A DNA stretch of 64,000 bases, from NCBI RefSeq assembly GCF_023700755.1, contig NZ_JAMKOJ010000002.1, positions 1 to 64,000 on the forward strand. Reading direction: 5' to 3'. This stretch comes from Allorhizobium sonneratiae. GTDB lineage: Bacteria; Pseudomonadota; Alphaproteobacteria; Rhizobiales; Rhizobiaceae. The position numbers and the translations under genes were made by a program. The notes under the pieces were generated by a model that saw only the letters and a program-made list of their open reading frames with translations, did no database searches and was not told where the DNA came from. Positions 19,823 to 28,373 of this stretch are shown one piece after another; within the stretch, counting starts at the first letter, position 1, and each line of letters begins with the position of its first letter.

Positions 19823-20184
19823 TTTATAAACAGGCTCCACAGGCCCGCCCTGTTGTTGGGGAAAGTCGGCAAGCACGCCAAAGGCTCTCGCCCGGTCTTG
19901 CAAAACCACGCCCGGATTGCCTTTCGGCACATTTGTTGTGCGCCAAGGACCGGTGATGCAGCCATTGTATCGGTTTTGGTGTCGCCATTGGAGAAAAGCT
20001 GCGTCCGGCATCATCAGGCCGGTCCGTTGCTGTCCATGTCATGCGCGCAAAAGCAGCACTCAAACGGTCAATACCCTTGTCCGAAGTGGCGCGAGCAATG
20101 CGCTTCATTTGAAGCGCTGAGGCTCCCCAGCTTCTGTTTTCCTCAGCCCTGATGCTAACCGGACCCATAAACGATGGGAGACAC

Positions 20185-21198
20185 TCAATCAGACCTGGTT
20201 TTCGAGAGCGAAGCAATAACACCTGCCGACAGAATCGCAAGTGTAATTACGAGTGAGGCCAAAGGCGGCACCTGGCCAAGGCCCAGCATATCGACAGCAA
20301 TAATCTTGCCGCCAATGAAAACCAGCACCGCAGACAGGGCATATTTCAACAGATAAAAACGCTCCATCATGGCTGCCAGCGCGAAATAAAGCGCCCTCAG
20401 CCCAAGAATAGCGGCAATATTCGATGTGAAGACCAGATAGGGTTCAGTGGTGATGGAAAAGATAGCCGGGACGCTGTCGACAGCAAAGATCACATCGGCG
20501 AGTTCCACCATGACCAGCGCCAGAAACAGCGGGGTGGCATACCATATATGCTTGCCTTTTGCCGATGCCCCATCTTTCTGGCGGGGCAGTCTGACGAAAA
20601 AGCGGTCACCGTGGAGGTCCGGAACGATCGGCAGATGCTTTTGCAAAAAGCGCAAAACCGGGTTTGCGGCAATGTCATAATCGTCATCGCCGGAAAACAT
20701 CATGCGGATGCCGCTGACGACCAGAAACAGCGCAAACAGATAAAGTACGACATGGAACCGGTCCACCAGCGCCGTACCGAGCCCGATCATCAAGCCGCGC
20801 AGAATGACCACACCGATAATGCCGAACACGAGCGCACGGCGCTGAAGATGTGGCGGGATCTGGAAATAGCCGAAAATCAGGGCGATGACGAAAATATTGT
20901 CAAGCGACAGGCTTTCCTCGACCACATAGCCGGTCAGATAGAGTGTCGCGGCAGACGCCCCCATGCGCCACCAGACAAAGCCGGCAAAGGCCAGACTCAT
21001 GGCGAAATAGAAACAAGACAGACGCAGGCTTTTCGAAACCGTCACGGTTTGATCACCGCGGCTGAACAGCCACAGATCCATCACAAGCAGGGCCAGAACG
21101 AAAACAAGAAAGCCCAGCCACATCCATAGGGGCTGGCCGAGAAAATCGACAGAAAAAAACGACATTGTCAAACTGTTGAATACGGCGCTGTTCGACAA
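20185..21198 (-). CDS. TerC/Alx family membrane protein
   Basis: About nine membrane helices in 337 residues. The family motifs are VEESLSLDNIFVIALIF (about 93-109) and VELADVIFAVDSVPAIFSIT (about 232-251), with Asp residues in helices thought to bind metal. Relatives (Alx, MeeF) are linked to Mn2+ export and alkaline or tellurite stress. The frame begins at TTG 21198, which has GGAG 5 nt upstream; ATG 21165 is an alternative. I looked for the yybP-ykoY Mn riboswitch upstream and did not find it. Confidence 0.9.
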   Translation of the reverse strand: MSNSAVFNSLTMSFFSVDFLGQPLWMWLGFLVFVLALLVMDLWLFSRGDQTVTVSKSLRLSCFYFAMSLAFAGFVWWRMGASAATLYLTGYVVEESLSLDNIFVIALIFGYFQIPPHLQRRALVFGIIGVVILRGLMIGLGTALVDRFHVVLYLFALFLVVSGIRMMFSGDDDYDIAANPVLRFLQKHLPIVPDLHGDRFFVRLPRQKDGASAKGKHIWYATPLFLALVMVELADVIFAVDSVPAIFSITTEPYLVFTSNIAAILGLRALYFALAAMMERFYLLKYALSAVLVFIGGKIIAVDMLGLGQVPPLASLVITLAILSAGVIASLSKTRSD

Positions 21199-21630
21199 AC
21201 AACTCCGACATCACGGGAAGCCGTTTTCCCGCCAGAGGGGCCCGCAGTTGTGAACATACTTTCAGCTCATGCATATGAACCCTCGCCCACACAATTGCAA
21301 GTCATCGGCCATTGGAGGTGCAATTGACATATATCAAGGCATGCCCGTTACTGCTGTGAAATCTTAACCATGCAAGCTTGTGGACACGGTCTGTACCGGA
21401 TCGCAGGAGCGGGAAAGCTGGAGGCGGCCAGCCTCTTCCCCTTCAGGCTGGATGCTGATTTTGCCCACGAGCGAGTTATGGTGAAATGGAAGCTGATTTC
21501 CGTTTGCCGATGGCCTCTGTCGGCCCCTTTTACAACGCCGAGTTCAGTCCGGATCCGGCGTGGTAATGCCCTTTGGATCTTGTCATCCAAGCTACAGCAA
21601 TCCTGTCTGCAGCCTGGATTGCCCACGAAT

Positions 21631-21661
21631 AACCGCGCCCGCCTGACCCGCGGGCGCGGTT
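21631..21661. terminator. Strong GC-rich hairpin
   Basis: Perfect 12-bp stem AACCGCGCCCGC/GCGGGCGCGGTT with a 7-nt loop. It has no T-run on either side, so termination would need a factor. No annotated gene ends directly at it. Confidence 0.5.
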
Positions 21662-21693
21662 GCCACCGGAACCCTACACCCCGTTGGCAACCT

Positions 21694-21795
21694 AGAGCAT
21701 TTCACTGTTTCACGGAAACGGTGAAATGCTCTAACTCTTTGTTTTTAAACATTTCTGTTCGAAACACCGGTTCCCACTTTTTGGCCGATGCTCTA
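21694..21795 (+). repeat. Dispersed intergenic repeat, family A copy
   Basis: ~102 bp. The left half is a 39-nt hairpin with arms AGAGCATTTCAC/GTGAAATGCTCT (21694-21732). Then come ACTCTTTGTTTTT and a right half containing CCGGTTCCCACTTTT and ending GATGCTCTA. Related copies lie at 37266-37369, 43917-44017 and 51942-52046. Confidence 0.85.
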
Positions 21796-21805
21796 CTGTA
21801 TAAGT

Positions 21806-21898
21806 CCTTAAACCGGAATCGGTTTAAGGAGACAATTATTCAGCAGATTTAAAGCGCTACAGCATCTTATATGCGCTTGATAAAACGCACGATAATGC
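21806..21898 (+). repeat. Dispersed intergenic repeat, family B fragment
   Basis: It begins with the hairpin CCTTAAACC/GGTTTAAGG (21806-21829), corresponding to the second stem of family B with paired changes, followed by ATTATTCAGCAG, CTACAGCAT and GATAAAACGCACGAT. It directly follows a family A copy, giving a mosaic. Confidence 0.7.
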
Positions 21899-21903
21899 AG
21901 GTT

Positions 21904-22563
21904 TCATTCCTGCTGATCACGCAGAGGCTTGAAACTCATTCTATGCAGGGCGCACGCACCTTCGGCTCCGATGGCGGAAAGGTGGATTTTCGTACCGTAA
22001 CCGGCATGGGCGGCAAAGCCATAAGCCGGAAAGACAGTATCTGCTTTCGCCATCATCCCGTCTCTCGTGACCTTGGCAACAATCGACGCCGCAGCAATCG
22101 ACAGGGAACGCGCATCGCCCTTGATGACGGCTTCGGCGGAGCAGGAAAGGTCTGGAGGGATATCGCGTCCGTCGCATAAAACATGCGCGACGGGAACGGC
22201 AAGTGACTGAACGGCACGCCGCATGGCATCGAGGCTGGCCTTGCGAATATCGCTGCGATCGATATGGGCCGCGGATGATGAGGCAATGGCAACGGTTGCG
22301 CTGGCCAGAATGGCCTCGAACAAAACTTCCCGGCGCGCGGCGCTCAGTTTTTTCGAATCGTTCAGCCCCTCTGGAATATGATCAGGATCGAGAATGACAG
22401 CAGCGGCCACGACCGGCCCCGCCAAGGGGCCGCGTCCAGCCTCATCCGTTCCGGCAACAGGCCAAAGCCCTCGCGCGCGGGCGGTTTGCTCAAGCGAAAA
22501 ATCTGGGCTCAACCGGCCTTGATCGAAAAGACCGGGAGAATCGGCAGGCTTTGTTCTTTTCAT
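21904..22563 (-). CDS. rnhB: Ribonuclease HII
   Basis: It cleaves the RNA strand of RNA-DNA hybrids and misincorporated ribonucleotides. The motif [19 protein letters not shown] near residue 39 carries the catalytic Asp-Glu pair; [30 protein letters not shown] (Asp and Ser) and GYGTKIH follow. About 220 residues, normal length. ATG 22563 is preferred; a GTG at 22578 is also possible. Confidence 0.96.
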   Translation of the reverse strand: MKRTKPADSPGLFDQGRLSPDFSLEQTARARGLWPVAGTDEAGRGPLAGPVVAAAVILDPDHIPEGLNDSKKLSAARREVLFEAILASATVAIASSSAAHIDRSDIRKASLDAMRRAVQSLAVPVAHVLCDGRDIPPDLSCSAEAVIKGDARSLSIAAASIVAKVTRDGMMAKADTVFPAYGFAAHAGYGTKIHLSAIGAEGACALHRMSFKPLRDQQE

Positions 22564-22658
22564 GCCGCGATGTTTCACAGCTTTTGCCGCTCTGCAAGTC
22601 TCCGCTCGACTGAAACTCTCCCGTCTTCAAGTCTGTCGCAATCCTGCCTCTGCAGGTC

Positions 22659-23816
22659 TCACAGCAAGGAAAGCTGCACTCCGCTTCCATTCGGCGGAAT
22701 GAAGAGATCGTCGCGCAATTGCAGGCTGCGACGGCCAAGCCCGAGCCGTTTGGTGGCGATTTCAAACCGGCGCCCGATCTGCCAGGCATAGGGGCCGGTG
22801 CCTTTCATGCGCTTGCCAAACTCGGCATCGTAATCCTTGCCGCCACGCATCGAACGCAACAGCGACATGACATGGCGATAACGATCGGGATAATGCTGGA
22901 GCAGCCAGTCACGAAACAGGGGACTGACTTCAAGCGGAAGCCGCAGCAGCACATAACTCGCCTCGGTTGCTCCCGCAGCCTGAGCCGATTCGAGAATCCG
23001 CTCGATCTCATGATCGTTCAGGGCGGGAATGATCGGCGAGACCAGCACGCTGACCGGAATGCCCGCCTGACGCAACTGCCGGATGGCGTCCAGCCGTTTA
23101 TGCGGGGCCGAAGCGCGCGGCTCCATGCTGCGCGACAGCTTGTTGTCGAGGCTCGTCACCGACAGGCCAACCTTGACCAGCCCCTTTTCAGCCATGGGAG
23201 CCAGAAGATCGAGATCGCGCAAAACCAGTGCCGACTTGGTGACGATGGCGACAGGATGCTGGGCCGCAGCCAGTACCTCGAGCAATTGCCGCATGATGCG
23301 CCAGTCCCGCTCAATCGGCTGATAGGGATCGGTATTGGTCCCGATGGCAATGGTGCGCGGCTTATACCCCGGCTTCGACAATTCCCGCTCCAGAAGACGC
23401 GGGGCGTCCGGCTTGGAAAACAGGCGGGTTTCAAAATCGAGACCCGGCGACAGGCCCATATAATCGTGACTTGGCCGCGCATAGCAATAGATGCAGCCAT
23501 GTTCACAGCCGCGATAGGGATTGACCGAACGCTCGAAGGGAAGATCAGGCGATTCGTTGCGGGTGATGATGCTGCGCGGTTTTTCGACCTGTACCTGCGT
23601 CGTGAACGCGGGCAGGTCTTCAAGGCTGTCCCAGCCGTCGTCGAAGGCGATCCGCTCCCTCGTCTCAAAGCGACCGGAAGGATTGAGGCCTGCGCCACGG
23701 CCACGCCGTCTTTCCCCATCGATTCTGAGGCCGGAGGCCTTCAGCAGCGCATCGGCAATATCAGGCGTATTGGCAGGCTGAAACGCAGCCTGTCCCAGAT
23801 CGGACAACAGGGTCAT
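22659..23816 (-). CDS. PA0069-family radical SAM protein (spore photoproduct lyase-like, COG1533 type)
   Basis: This 385-residue protein has the radical SAM cluster motif in YRGCEHGCIYCYARP (CxxxCxxC, about 105-119), NTDPYQPIE, the TKSALVLRD segment and SVTSLDN. It belongs to the Spl-like COG1533 group, whose substrate is mostly unknown. ATG 23816 has GGAG 6 nt upstream and is preferred over a GTG at 23828. About 104-118 bp upstream lies a GTTC-N7-GTTC element on the coding strand, which is the LexA site of alphaproteobacteria, so the gene may be DNA-damage inducible. Confidence 0.88.
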   Translation of the reverse strand: MTLLSDLGQAAFQPANTPDIADALLKASGLRIDGERRRGRGAGLNPSGRFETRERIAFDDGWDSLEDLPAFTTQVQVEKPRSIITRNESPDLPFERSVNPYRGCEHGCIYCYARPSHDYMGLSPGLDFETRLFSKPDAPRLLERELSKPGYKPRTIAIGTNTDPYQPIERDWRIMRQLLEVLAAAQHPVAIVTKSALVLRDLDLLAPMAEKGLVKVGLSVTSLDNKLSRSMEPRASAPHKRLDAIRQLRQAGIPVSVLVSPIIPALNDHEIERILESAQAAGATEASYVLLRLPLEVSPLFRDWLLQHYPDRYRHVMSLLRSMRGGKDYDAEFGKRMKGTGPYAWQIGRRFEIATKRLGLGRRSLQLRDDLFIPPNGSGVQLSLL

Positions 23817-23919
23817 GATGGGCTCCACACAGGAAAGCGGCGTGAAACAGCCTTATTGCCACTGTTGTTCCGCAATCCATAACGGTCTCGAATGAACCCA
23901 TTCTATACGCGACAAAACG

Positions 23920-23934
23920 GAACAAGTAAAGAAC
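23920..23934 (-). promoter_or_regulatory. Putative LexA (SOS) box
   Basis: GAAC-AAGTAAA-GAAC on the plus strand, reading GTTC-N7-GTTC on the minus strand, exactly the direct-repeat form bound by alphaproteobacterial LexA. It lies upstream of the radical SAM gene, between it and mrp. An exact match to an 8-base constraint can occur by chance, but its intergenic location is suggestive. Confidence 0.6.
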
Positions 23935-23949
23935 AAAAGAAGAATTAAA

Positions 23950-24072
23950 GGTGATTAGCTGTCCATCATAACCGGCAGCCGCTGCCTTTGCGACCTGTCA
24001 CCTGCCCTTTGCCGTTGCCCATTGCACCTGAACCGCAGAGCGGGGCCTTTGCCGCAAAGACCCCGCTTTTTT
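23950..24072 (+). ncRNA. Candidate small RNA ending in a Rho-independent terminator
   Basis: The plus strand carries a strong intrinsic terminator: AGCGGGG-C-CTTTG, loop CCG, CAAAG-A-CCCCGCT (24039-24067), followed by T5. Both flanking genes (mrp, radical SAM gene) are on the minus strand and no plus-strand gene precedes it. The T-run orientation therefore suggests an independent short plus-strand transcript. The 5' end given is a guess. Confidence 0.35.
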
Positions 24073-24084
24073 CATGATTCTGCT

Positions 24085-25230
24085 TTATTCAAAAGAAAGA
24101 ACAGGCGCCGGACGGGCGCGCCGCTGGCTGACCTGCTCCCACACGGCGCTGGCGACAGCTTTATACACACGAGCCTGCGGATGATCAGGGTCCAGCGCCA
24201 CCACGGGCTTGCCGGCATCCGATGCCTGGCGAATATCCATGGTCAGCGGCACCTCGCCCAGAAACGGCACACCAATGGCCTCAGCCTCGGCACGCGCACC
24301 GCCATGGCCGAAGATATCGTAGCGCACGCCCGTATCGGGTGCGAGAAAATAGCTCATGTTCTCGACAATGCCGAGGATCGGCACCTCGACCTTGTTGAAC
24401 ATGGTGACGGCCTTGCGCGCATCGATCAAAGCCAGATCCTGCGGGGTAGAGACGATCACGGCTCCGGCCAGCGGCACCTGCTGCGCCAGTGTCAGCTGCA
24501 CATCGCCGGTTCCCGGCGGCATATCGACCACCAGCACATCGAGACCATCCCAGGCCACTTCGCGCAGCATCTGCATCAGGGCCGATTGCACCATCGGTCC
24601 ACGCCAGATCATGGCGGTTGCCTCATCAACCAGAAATCCCATCGACATGGCCTTCAGCCCGTAATTTTCCATGGGCACGATCAGTCTGCCATCGATCTGG
24701 CGCGGCCTGCCGGAAATGCCAAGCAGACGCGGCACCGAAGGACCGTAGACATCGGCATCGAGCAGCCCGGTTTTCAGACCGAGCGCCTGCAAACCCAGCG
24801 CCAGATTGACCGCCGTGGTCGATTTTCCCACACCTCCCTTGCCGGACGCGACAGCAATGATGGCCCCTATTCCGGCAATGGCGGGTTTTTGCGCCTGCGG
24901 CTGTGACGGCGCTGCCGCACGTGGCGGCAATGTTGGTGCAGCCGCATGTGGCGGGTGGGCACGGGGCGCATCCGCGCCGGGTCTGCGCTCTGCCGTCAGG
25001 CTGACCACTGCGCCTTTCACCCCGGCAACCGCCTTGACACAGCGTTCCGCGGCCTGTCGCAACGGCTCAAGCGCCTCGGCCCGCTCTGCCGGAACATTGA
25101 TGGAGAAATACACTTTCTGATCGGCAATGAACACATCCGAAACCAGCCCGAGATCGACGATATTGCCTTCAAGATCCGGCCCGCGCACGGTTTTAAGCGC
25201 TTCGAGAATGGTGTTTTTATCGGGTGTCAT
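24085..25230 (-). CDS. mrp: Iron-sulfur cluster carrier protein Mrp/ApbC
   Basis: A 381-residue P-loop NTPase. The N-terminal DUF59/MIP18-like domain (1-85) begins with LKTVRGPDLEGNIVDLGLV, followed by a Pro/Ala-rich linker and the ATPase domain with the deviant Walker A VASGKGGVGKSTTA (about 126-139). It helps transfer Fe-S clusters to apoproteins. The CxxC pair found near the C-terminus of many homologues is absent: the region reads ENMSYFLAPDTGVRYDIFG. Confidence 0.93.
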   Translation of the reverse strand: MTPDKNTILEALKTVRGPDLEGNIVDLGLVSDVFIADQKVYFSINVPAERAEALEPLRQAAERCVKAVAGVKGAVVSLTAERRPGADAPRAHPPHAAAPTLPPRAAAPSQPQAQKPAIAGIGAIIAVASGKGGVGKSTTAVNLALGLQALGLKTGLLDADVYGPSVPRLLGISGRPRQIDGRLIVPMENYGLKAMSMGFLVDEATAMIWRGPMVQSALMQMLREVAWDGLDVLVVDMPPGTGDVQLTLAQQVPLAGAVIVSTPQDLALIDARKAVTMFNKVEVPILGIVENMSYFLAPDTGVRYDIFGHGGARAEAEAIGVPFLGEVPLTMDIRQASDAGKPVVALDPDHPQARVYKAVASAVWEQVSQRRARPAPVLSFE

Positions 25231-25358
25231 GCAAAACAGCCTTCACTCTGATCCGTCCGCCCTCAGACAGACGACAATGGGAACGATCTTTCTCAGATAG
25301 AGGCTCTTCGCCAGAATGCCAATCGCCCGCAGGCACACAAGCCGGGAAAACGACAGCC

Positions 25359-25414
25359 AAAACAAAAACCGCCGGGCGCGCCTTCTTTCAAGGAGCATCC
25401 GGCGGTTTTGTTTG
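25359..25414. terminator. Bidirectional Rho-independent terminator-like hairpin
   Basis: The arms ACCGCCGG/CCGGCGGT are flanked by A-rich sequence on the left and TTTTGTTT on the right, so both strands end in a T-rich run. The arms are separated by a ~22-nt loop. It could end a minus-strand transcript coming from the luxR-type gene 380 bp away. Confidence 0.65.
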
Positions 25415-25629
25415 AGGCGGTTTCTTTGACCGCTCCTCACAGTCCCCTCTGGACCTTTGCCTATTGCAATGCACAAACCGTGCCAGTTGCGCCTGTAAAA
25501 AACAGTCAGCCTCCTGAATAAATCCCCGAGCCGGTCTGAATTGAGAGCATCTGCAGAAACACGACGAAATTCCTTCCTAGAAAAACATTGTAAAACAAAA
25601 TGTTATAAAGGGTTCACCGCTTCCGGAAA

Positions 25630-25737
25630 CCGGAAACTGCCCATGATGCAACAATTTCAGCATCCGATCTGCACTTTATACAACCCATCAGGCTGAAACG
25701 GCTTATGGCAACGAGCGAGCCGGAACTGCCCATGATG
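25630..25737. repeat. Direct repeat pair before the luxR-type gene's 3' end
   Basis: CCGGAAACTGCCCATGATG (25630-25648) and CCGGAACTGCCCATGATG (25720-25737) occur 90 bp apart, each followed closely by CAACAA. The purpose is unknown; it could be a regulatory pair or a local duplication. Confidence 0.6.
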
Positions 25738-25792
25738 AGGCAACAAAACCGTTTTGACTAAAAGATTGGCAGCAGCGAAGCCGAAAAGACCT

Positions 25793-26560
25793 CTATTTGA
25801 TCAGCCCAAGCCGCAATGCCTTGGCCACGGCCTGAGTCCGGTTCACCGTATCCAGTTTTCTGGCGGCGCGATTGAGGTAATGATTGATCGTATGTTCGGA
25901 CAGCCCCATGATGTCCGAGATTTCAATTGAAGTCTTGCCGATCGAAGTCCAATTGAGACACTCGATTTCGCGATCGGTCAGATTATCGGCGATACGGGCA
26001 TCCATTTCCCGTATTTCTGCAAGACGACTATAGACATGGGTGGCAATATAATGAAGCTGGGTCATGTCGAGAAAGGAAAAAGCTGGCATATCGCCACAAA
26101 AGCTGACCATGCCCCGATTGCCACTGCCGTCATGCACGGGAAAGCAGGCTCCTCGCGGCATGCCGCTTTGCACAAAAAGATTGCGCGCCAGCTCCACCGT
26201 TCTGGCCTCGCGTTCCCGCGCCACCCATTGCACATCGAAAACGACGGGCGCAGCGCACGCCCTGATCTTAGTGAACACAGGGCTTGTCGCCATGAGACCG
26301 GCCTGATCATACAGGCTCATCAATTCCGTCGGCCAGTTGGAAATCACTGAACTGCCTGACAGCGTCTGATCCGTCACCGATGGCAGATGCATGACAAGAA
26401 AATATCGTGCACCAAACTCTTCCGTTACGCGCTTCATCAGACGAAAGATATCGAACTGGGTCTTCAAACCCGCCAGTTCCCTCAGTGAGTACTCAACATA
26501 AAACAGCCTTGAAGAAACATCTTCAACCAGCAAGGCTCTATGTGCCAGATCATCACCCAT
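25793..26560 (-). CDS. LuxR-family transcriptional regulator (autoinducer-binding domain plus HTH)
   Basis: 255 residues. The N-terminal part (about 30-170) resembles the autoinducer-binding domain; the C-terminal LTDREIECLNWTSIGKTSIEISDIMGLSEHTINHYLNRAARKL region (about 195-240) is a LuxR helix-turn-helix. The ligand-pocket line reads NWPTELMSLYDQAGLMATSPVF: the Trp and Asp usual in AHL receptors (W57 and D70 in TraR) are Leu/Met and Ser here. No luxI-type synthase lies nearby, so it is a solo regulator, possibly for a non-AHL signal. The surroundings are AT-rich and repeat-rich. Confidence 0.9.
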   Translation of the reverse strand: MGDDLAHRALLVEDVSSRLFYVEYSLRELAGLKTQFDIFRLMKRVTEEFGARYFLVMHLPSVTDQTLSGSSVISNWPTELMSLYDQAGLMATSPVFTKIRACAAPVVFDVQWVAREREARTVELARNLFVQSGMPRGACFPVHDGSGNRGMVSFCGDMPAFSFLDMTQLHYIATHVYSRLAEIREMDARIADNLTDREIECLNWTSIGKTSIEISDIMGLSEHTINHYLNRAARKLDTVNRTQAVAKALRLGLIK

Positions 26561-27309
26561 GTTTGAAAACAGCCCTCTGGTTCACAGGACGTGGTCCAAT
26601 CACACTTTTAATCGAAAAATATAACCACTTTGTTCTCATTGCTGTGGGCGTCAGGAATTTTTGCAAAACTCTTGGCTTTCAAAAAGAGATTTTTTCTCAA
26701 AGGTTTAAAATATGGAAATTCTAGATGGCCGTTCGGTTCTTTAAAACAATTTCGGCTTAAATACAAACACCTTACTCAGCTTAAAATTTAAGCAGAAAAG
26801 ACAAATATACAGCCATCCGTTCTGATGGCATATCCCAATGCATCCATAGTGCATGTGGAGATTATAAATATTTAAATTCAATCTCCTAAACAGGTTTCAA
26901 GGCTTATAGCAAAAGCCTGCCTCCACCAGAACACCCGCTCCGGCGCGCACAAAAAGTGCTGTCGCTTTACCCATCAACAAAATTTCAACATCTCCTGCAC
27001 TTTTTTATTGCATTCTTCTCGACAGCACTCCTGGCCGAAAACCGCTTCACACTTTTCGGGATGCGCTTCTTCTTGCCGCAATTGCGGACGCAAAACCGCT
27101 GCACACTTTTGCTGCAATTGCTTGGACGCGCATCTTATCCGAAAACCGCTTCACACTTTTCGGGATGCGCTTCTTCTTGCCGCAATTGCGGACGCAAAAC
27201 CGCTGCACACTTTTGCTGCAATTGCTTGGACGCGCATCTTATCCGAAAACCGCTTCACACTTTTCGGGATGCGCTTTAAAACCCCCTGACCGAAACGGGA
27301 GGCGCAGCC
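26561..27309. other. AT-rich, repeat-bearing gap
   Basis: 749 bp. 26600-26900 is clearly richer in A+T than the rest of the window and contains the near-palindrome GCTTAAAATTTAAGC (26779-26793). A 10-bp inverted repeat AGTGCTGTCG/CGACAGCACT lies at 26955-26964 and 27020-27029, just before a 104-bp tandem array (27037-27276). No gene is supported; short open frames in the array are repetitive artefacts. Confidence 0.7.
27037..27276 (+). repeat. Tandem repeat, 104-bp unit, about 2.3 copies
   Basis: Copies begin at 27037, 27141 and 27245 with GAAAACCGCTTCACACTTTT. Copies are almost identical. Inside each full unit a related half-unit (AAAACCGCTGCACACTTTT) and the palindrome CCGCAATTGCGG appear. 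The core matches the right half of family A repeats (GAAAACCG-TTC-CACTTTT), so the array seems to be an amplified relative of that family. Confidence 0.9.
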
Positions 27310-28197
27310 ATGAACGATCTTCATCATAGCAAATACGATATTGTTTTCGACACACGGCTGACTTTGGGCGAAGGCCCGTCCTATGACGCCCTCACCGATA
27401 CGGCCTGGTGGTTCGATATCGTCGGTAAAAGCCTTTACGAGCATCGCTTTGCCAGCGCCACCACCCTTCGTCACAGCCTGCCGATGATGGCGAGCGTGAT
27501 TGCCGCCATTGATGCAGAGCGTCAATTGTTGGCGACAGAAGATGGCCTTTTCCTTCGCCATATCTCCAGCGGCGCGTTGGAGCTTTTTACCCTTCTGGAA
27601 CCGGACCGCCCAGACAATCGCTCTAATGATGGCCGTGTCCATCAAAGCGGGGCGCTTTGGATCGGCACCATGGGAAAATCGGCGGAAAATGCCGCTGGTG
27701 CCATCTATCATGTCGCCGGAAAAACCGTCACCCGACTCTATGACGGCCTCAGCATTCCCAATTCCATCTGCTTTTCGCCCGATGGGGCGCTTGCCTATTT
27801 CGTCGATTCCGCCGTCAATACACTCATGAAGGTGGCGCTCGATCCGGCAACCGGTCTGCCGACCGGCGACCCCGTCCTTCATATTGACGGCCGTCATGAG
27901 AAAGGCGGAATCGACGGCTCCGTCTGCGATGCCGAGGGCGGCTTGTGGAATGCGCGCTGGGGTGTCGGCGCAATCGATCATTACGACGCATCCGGGCAGC
28001 GCCTTGCCCGCTACACGCTTCCAGCCTCGCAAACCAGTTGTCCCGCCTTTATCGGCGCGAAGGCCGATCGTCTCCTCGTCACCAGCGCAACCCAGGATCT
28101 CGGCGATGCTGAAAAAACCGCCGATCCCCATACGGGCAAGACCTTTGTCCTCAATGTTCCAGTCAAAGGACGGCACGAACCGCATTTCATTATATGA
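27310..28197 (+). CDS. SMP-30/gluconolactonase/LRE family protein
   Basis: A 295-residue six-bladed beta-propeller protein. Metal-site features of the family are visible: Glu in TLGEGPSYD (about 18-26), Asn in SIPNSICFSPDG, Asp in AYFVDSAVN and the later GGIDGSVCDAEGGLWNARWG. Such enzymes open sugar lactones (for example gluconolactone or arabinonolactone). The exact substrate is unclear, and no sugar gene cluster is adjacent, although gntK lies 35 kb away. GGGAGG occurs upstream of the ATG. Confidence 0.88.
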   Translation: MNDLHHSKYDIVFDTRLTLGEGPSYDALTDTAWWFDIVGKSLYEHRFASATTLRHSLPMMASVIAAIDAERQLLATEDGLFLRHISSGALELFTLLEPDRPDNRSNDGRVHQSGALWIGTMGKSAENAAGAIYHVAGKTVTRLYDGLSIPNSICFSPDGALAYFVDSAVNTLMKVALDPATGLPTGDPVLHIDGRHEKGGIDGSVCDAEGGLWNARWGVGAIDHYDASGQRLARYTLPASQTSCPAFIGAKADRLLVTSATQDLGDAEKTADPHTGKTFVLNVPVKGRHEPHFII

Positions 28198-28373
28198 GAT
28201 TGTGTGCATTTATTGAAATGCAAAATGTTCCAGCTTTTTGCATAAATTTATAGCAAAAATTATCGGAACGATCCGCCTGCCCAGCCATTTCATTCTGCGA
28301 ACCGGGTGAGAGACGACGCACAAGGCGTCTTTCTCCCAGATCGCAATGAAACCAACCGAAAGGCAGGTTCGAG

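Larger units (their letters stand above)
21199..21903. other. Repeat-rich gap between terC-like gene and rnhB
   Basis: 705 bp. An open frame on the plus strand (21370-21852) runs through repeat sequence and is not credible as a gene. The gap contains a perfect 12-bp hairpin (21631-21661), a family A repeat (21694-21795) and a family B fragment (21806-21898). Nothing recognizable lies in 21300-21630. Confidence 0.6.
25231..25792. other. Gap between mrp and the luxR-type gene
   Basis: 562 bp with no convincing gene. It holds a bidirectional hairpin terminator (25359-25414) and a pair of direct repeats (25630-25648 and 25720-25737). A/T-rich sequence around 25575-25605 could hold a promoter. 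Confidence 0.55.

Noticed and set aside
21199..21360. yybP-ykoY manganese riboswitch before the TerC-type gene
   Set aside because: The conserved GGGGAGUAG-type and pairing elements could not be found on the minus strand.
21370..21852. 160-codon plus-strand frame between terC-like gene and rnhB
   Set aside because: It reads through a GC-rich hairpin and a family A repeat, so it is not a conserved protein.
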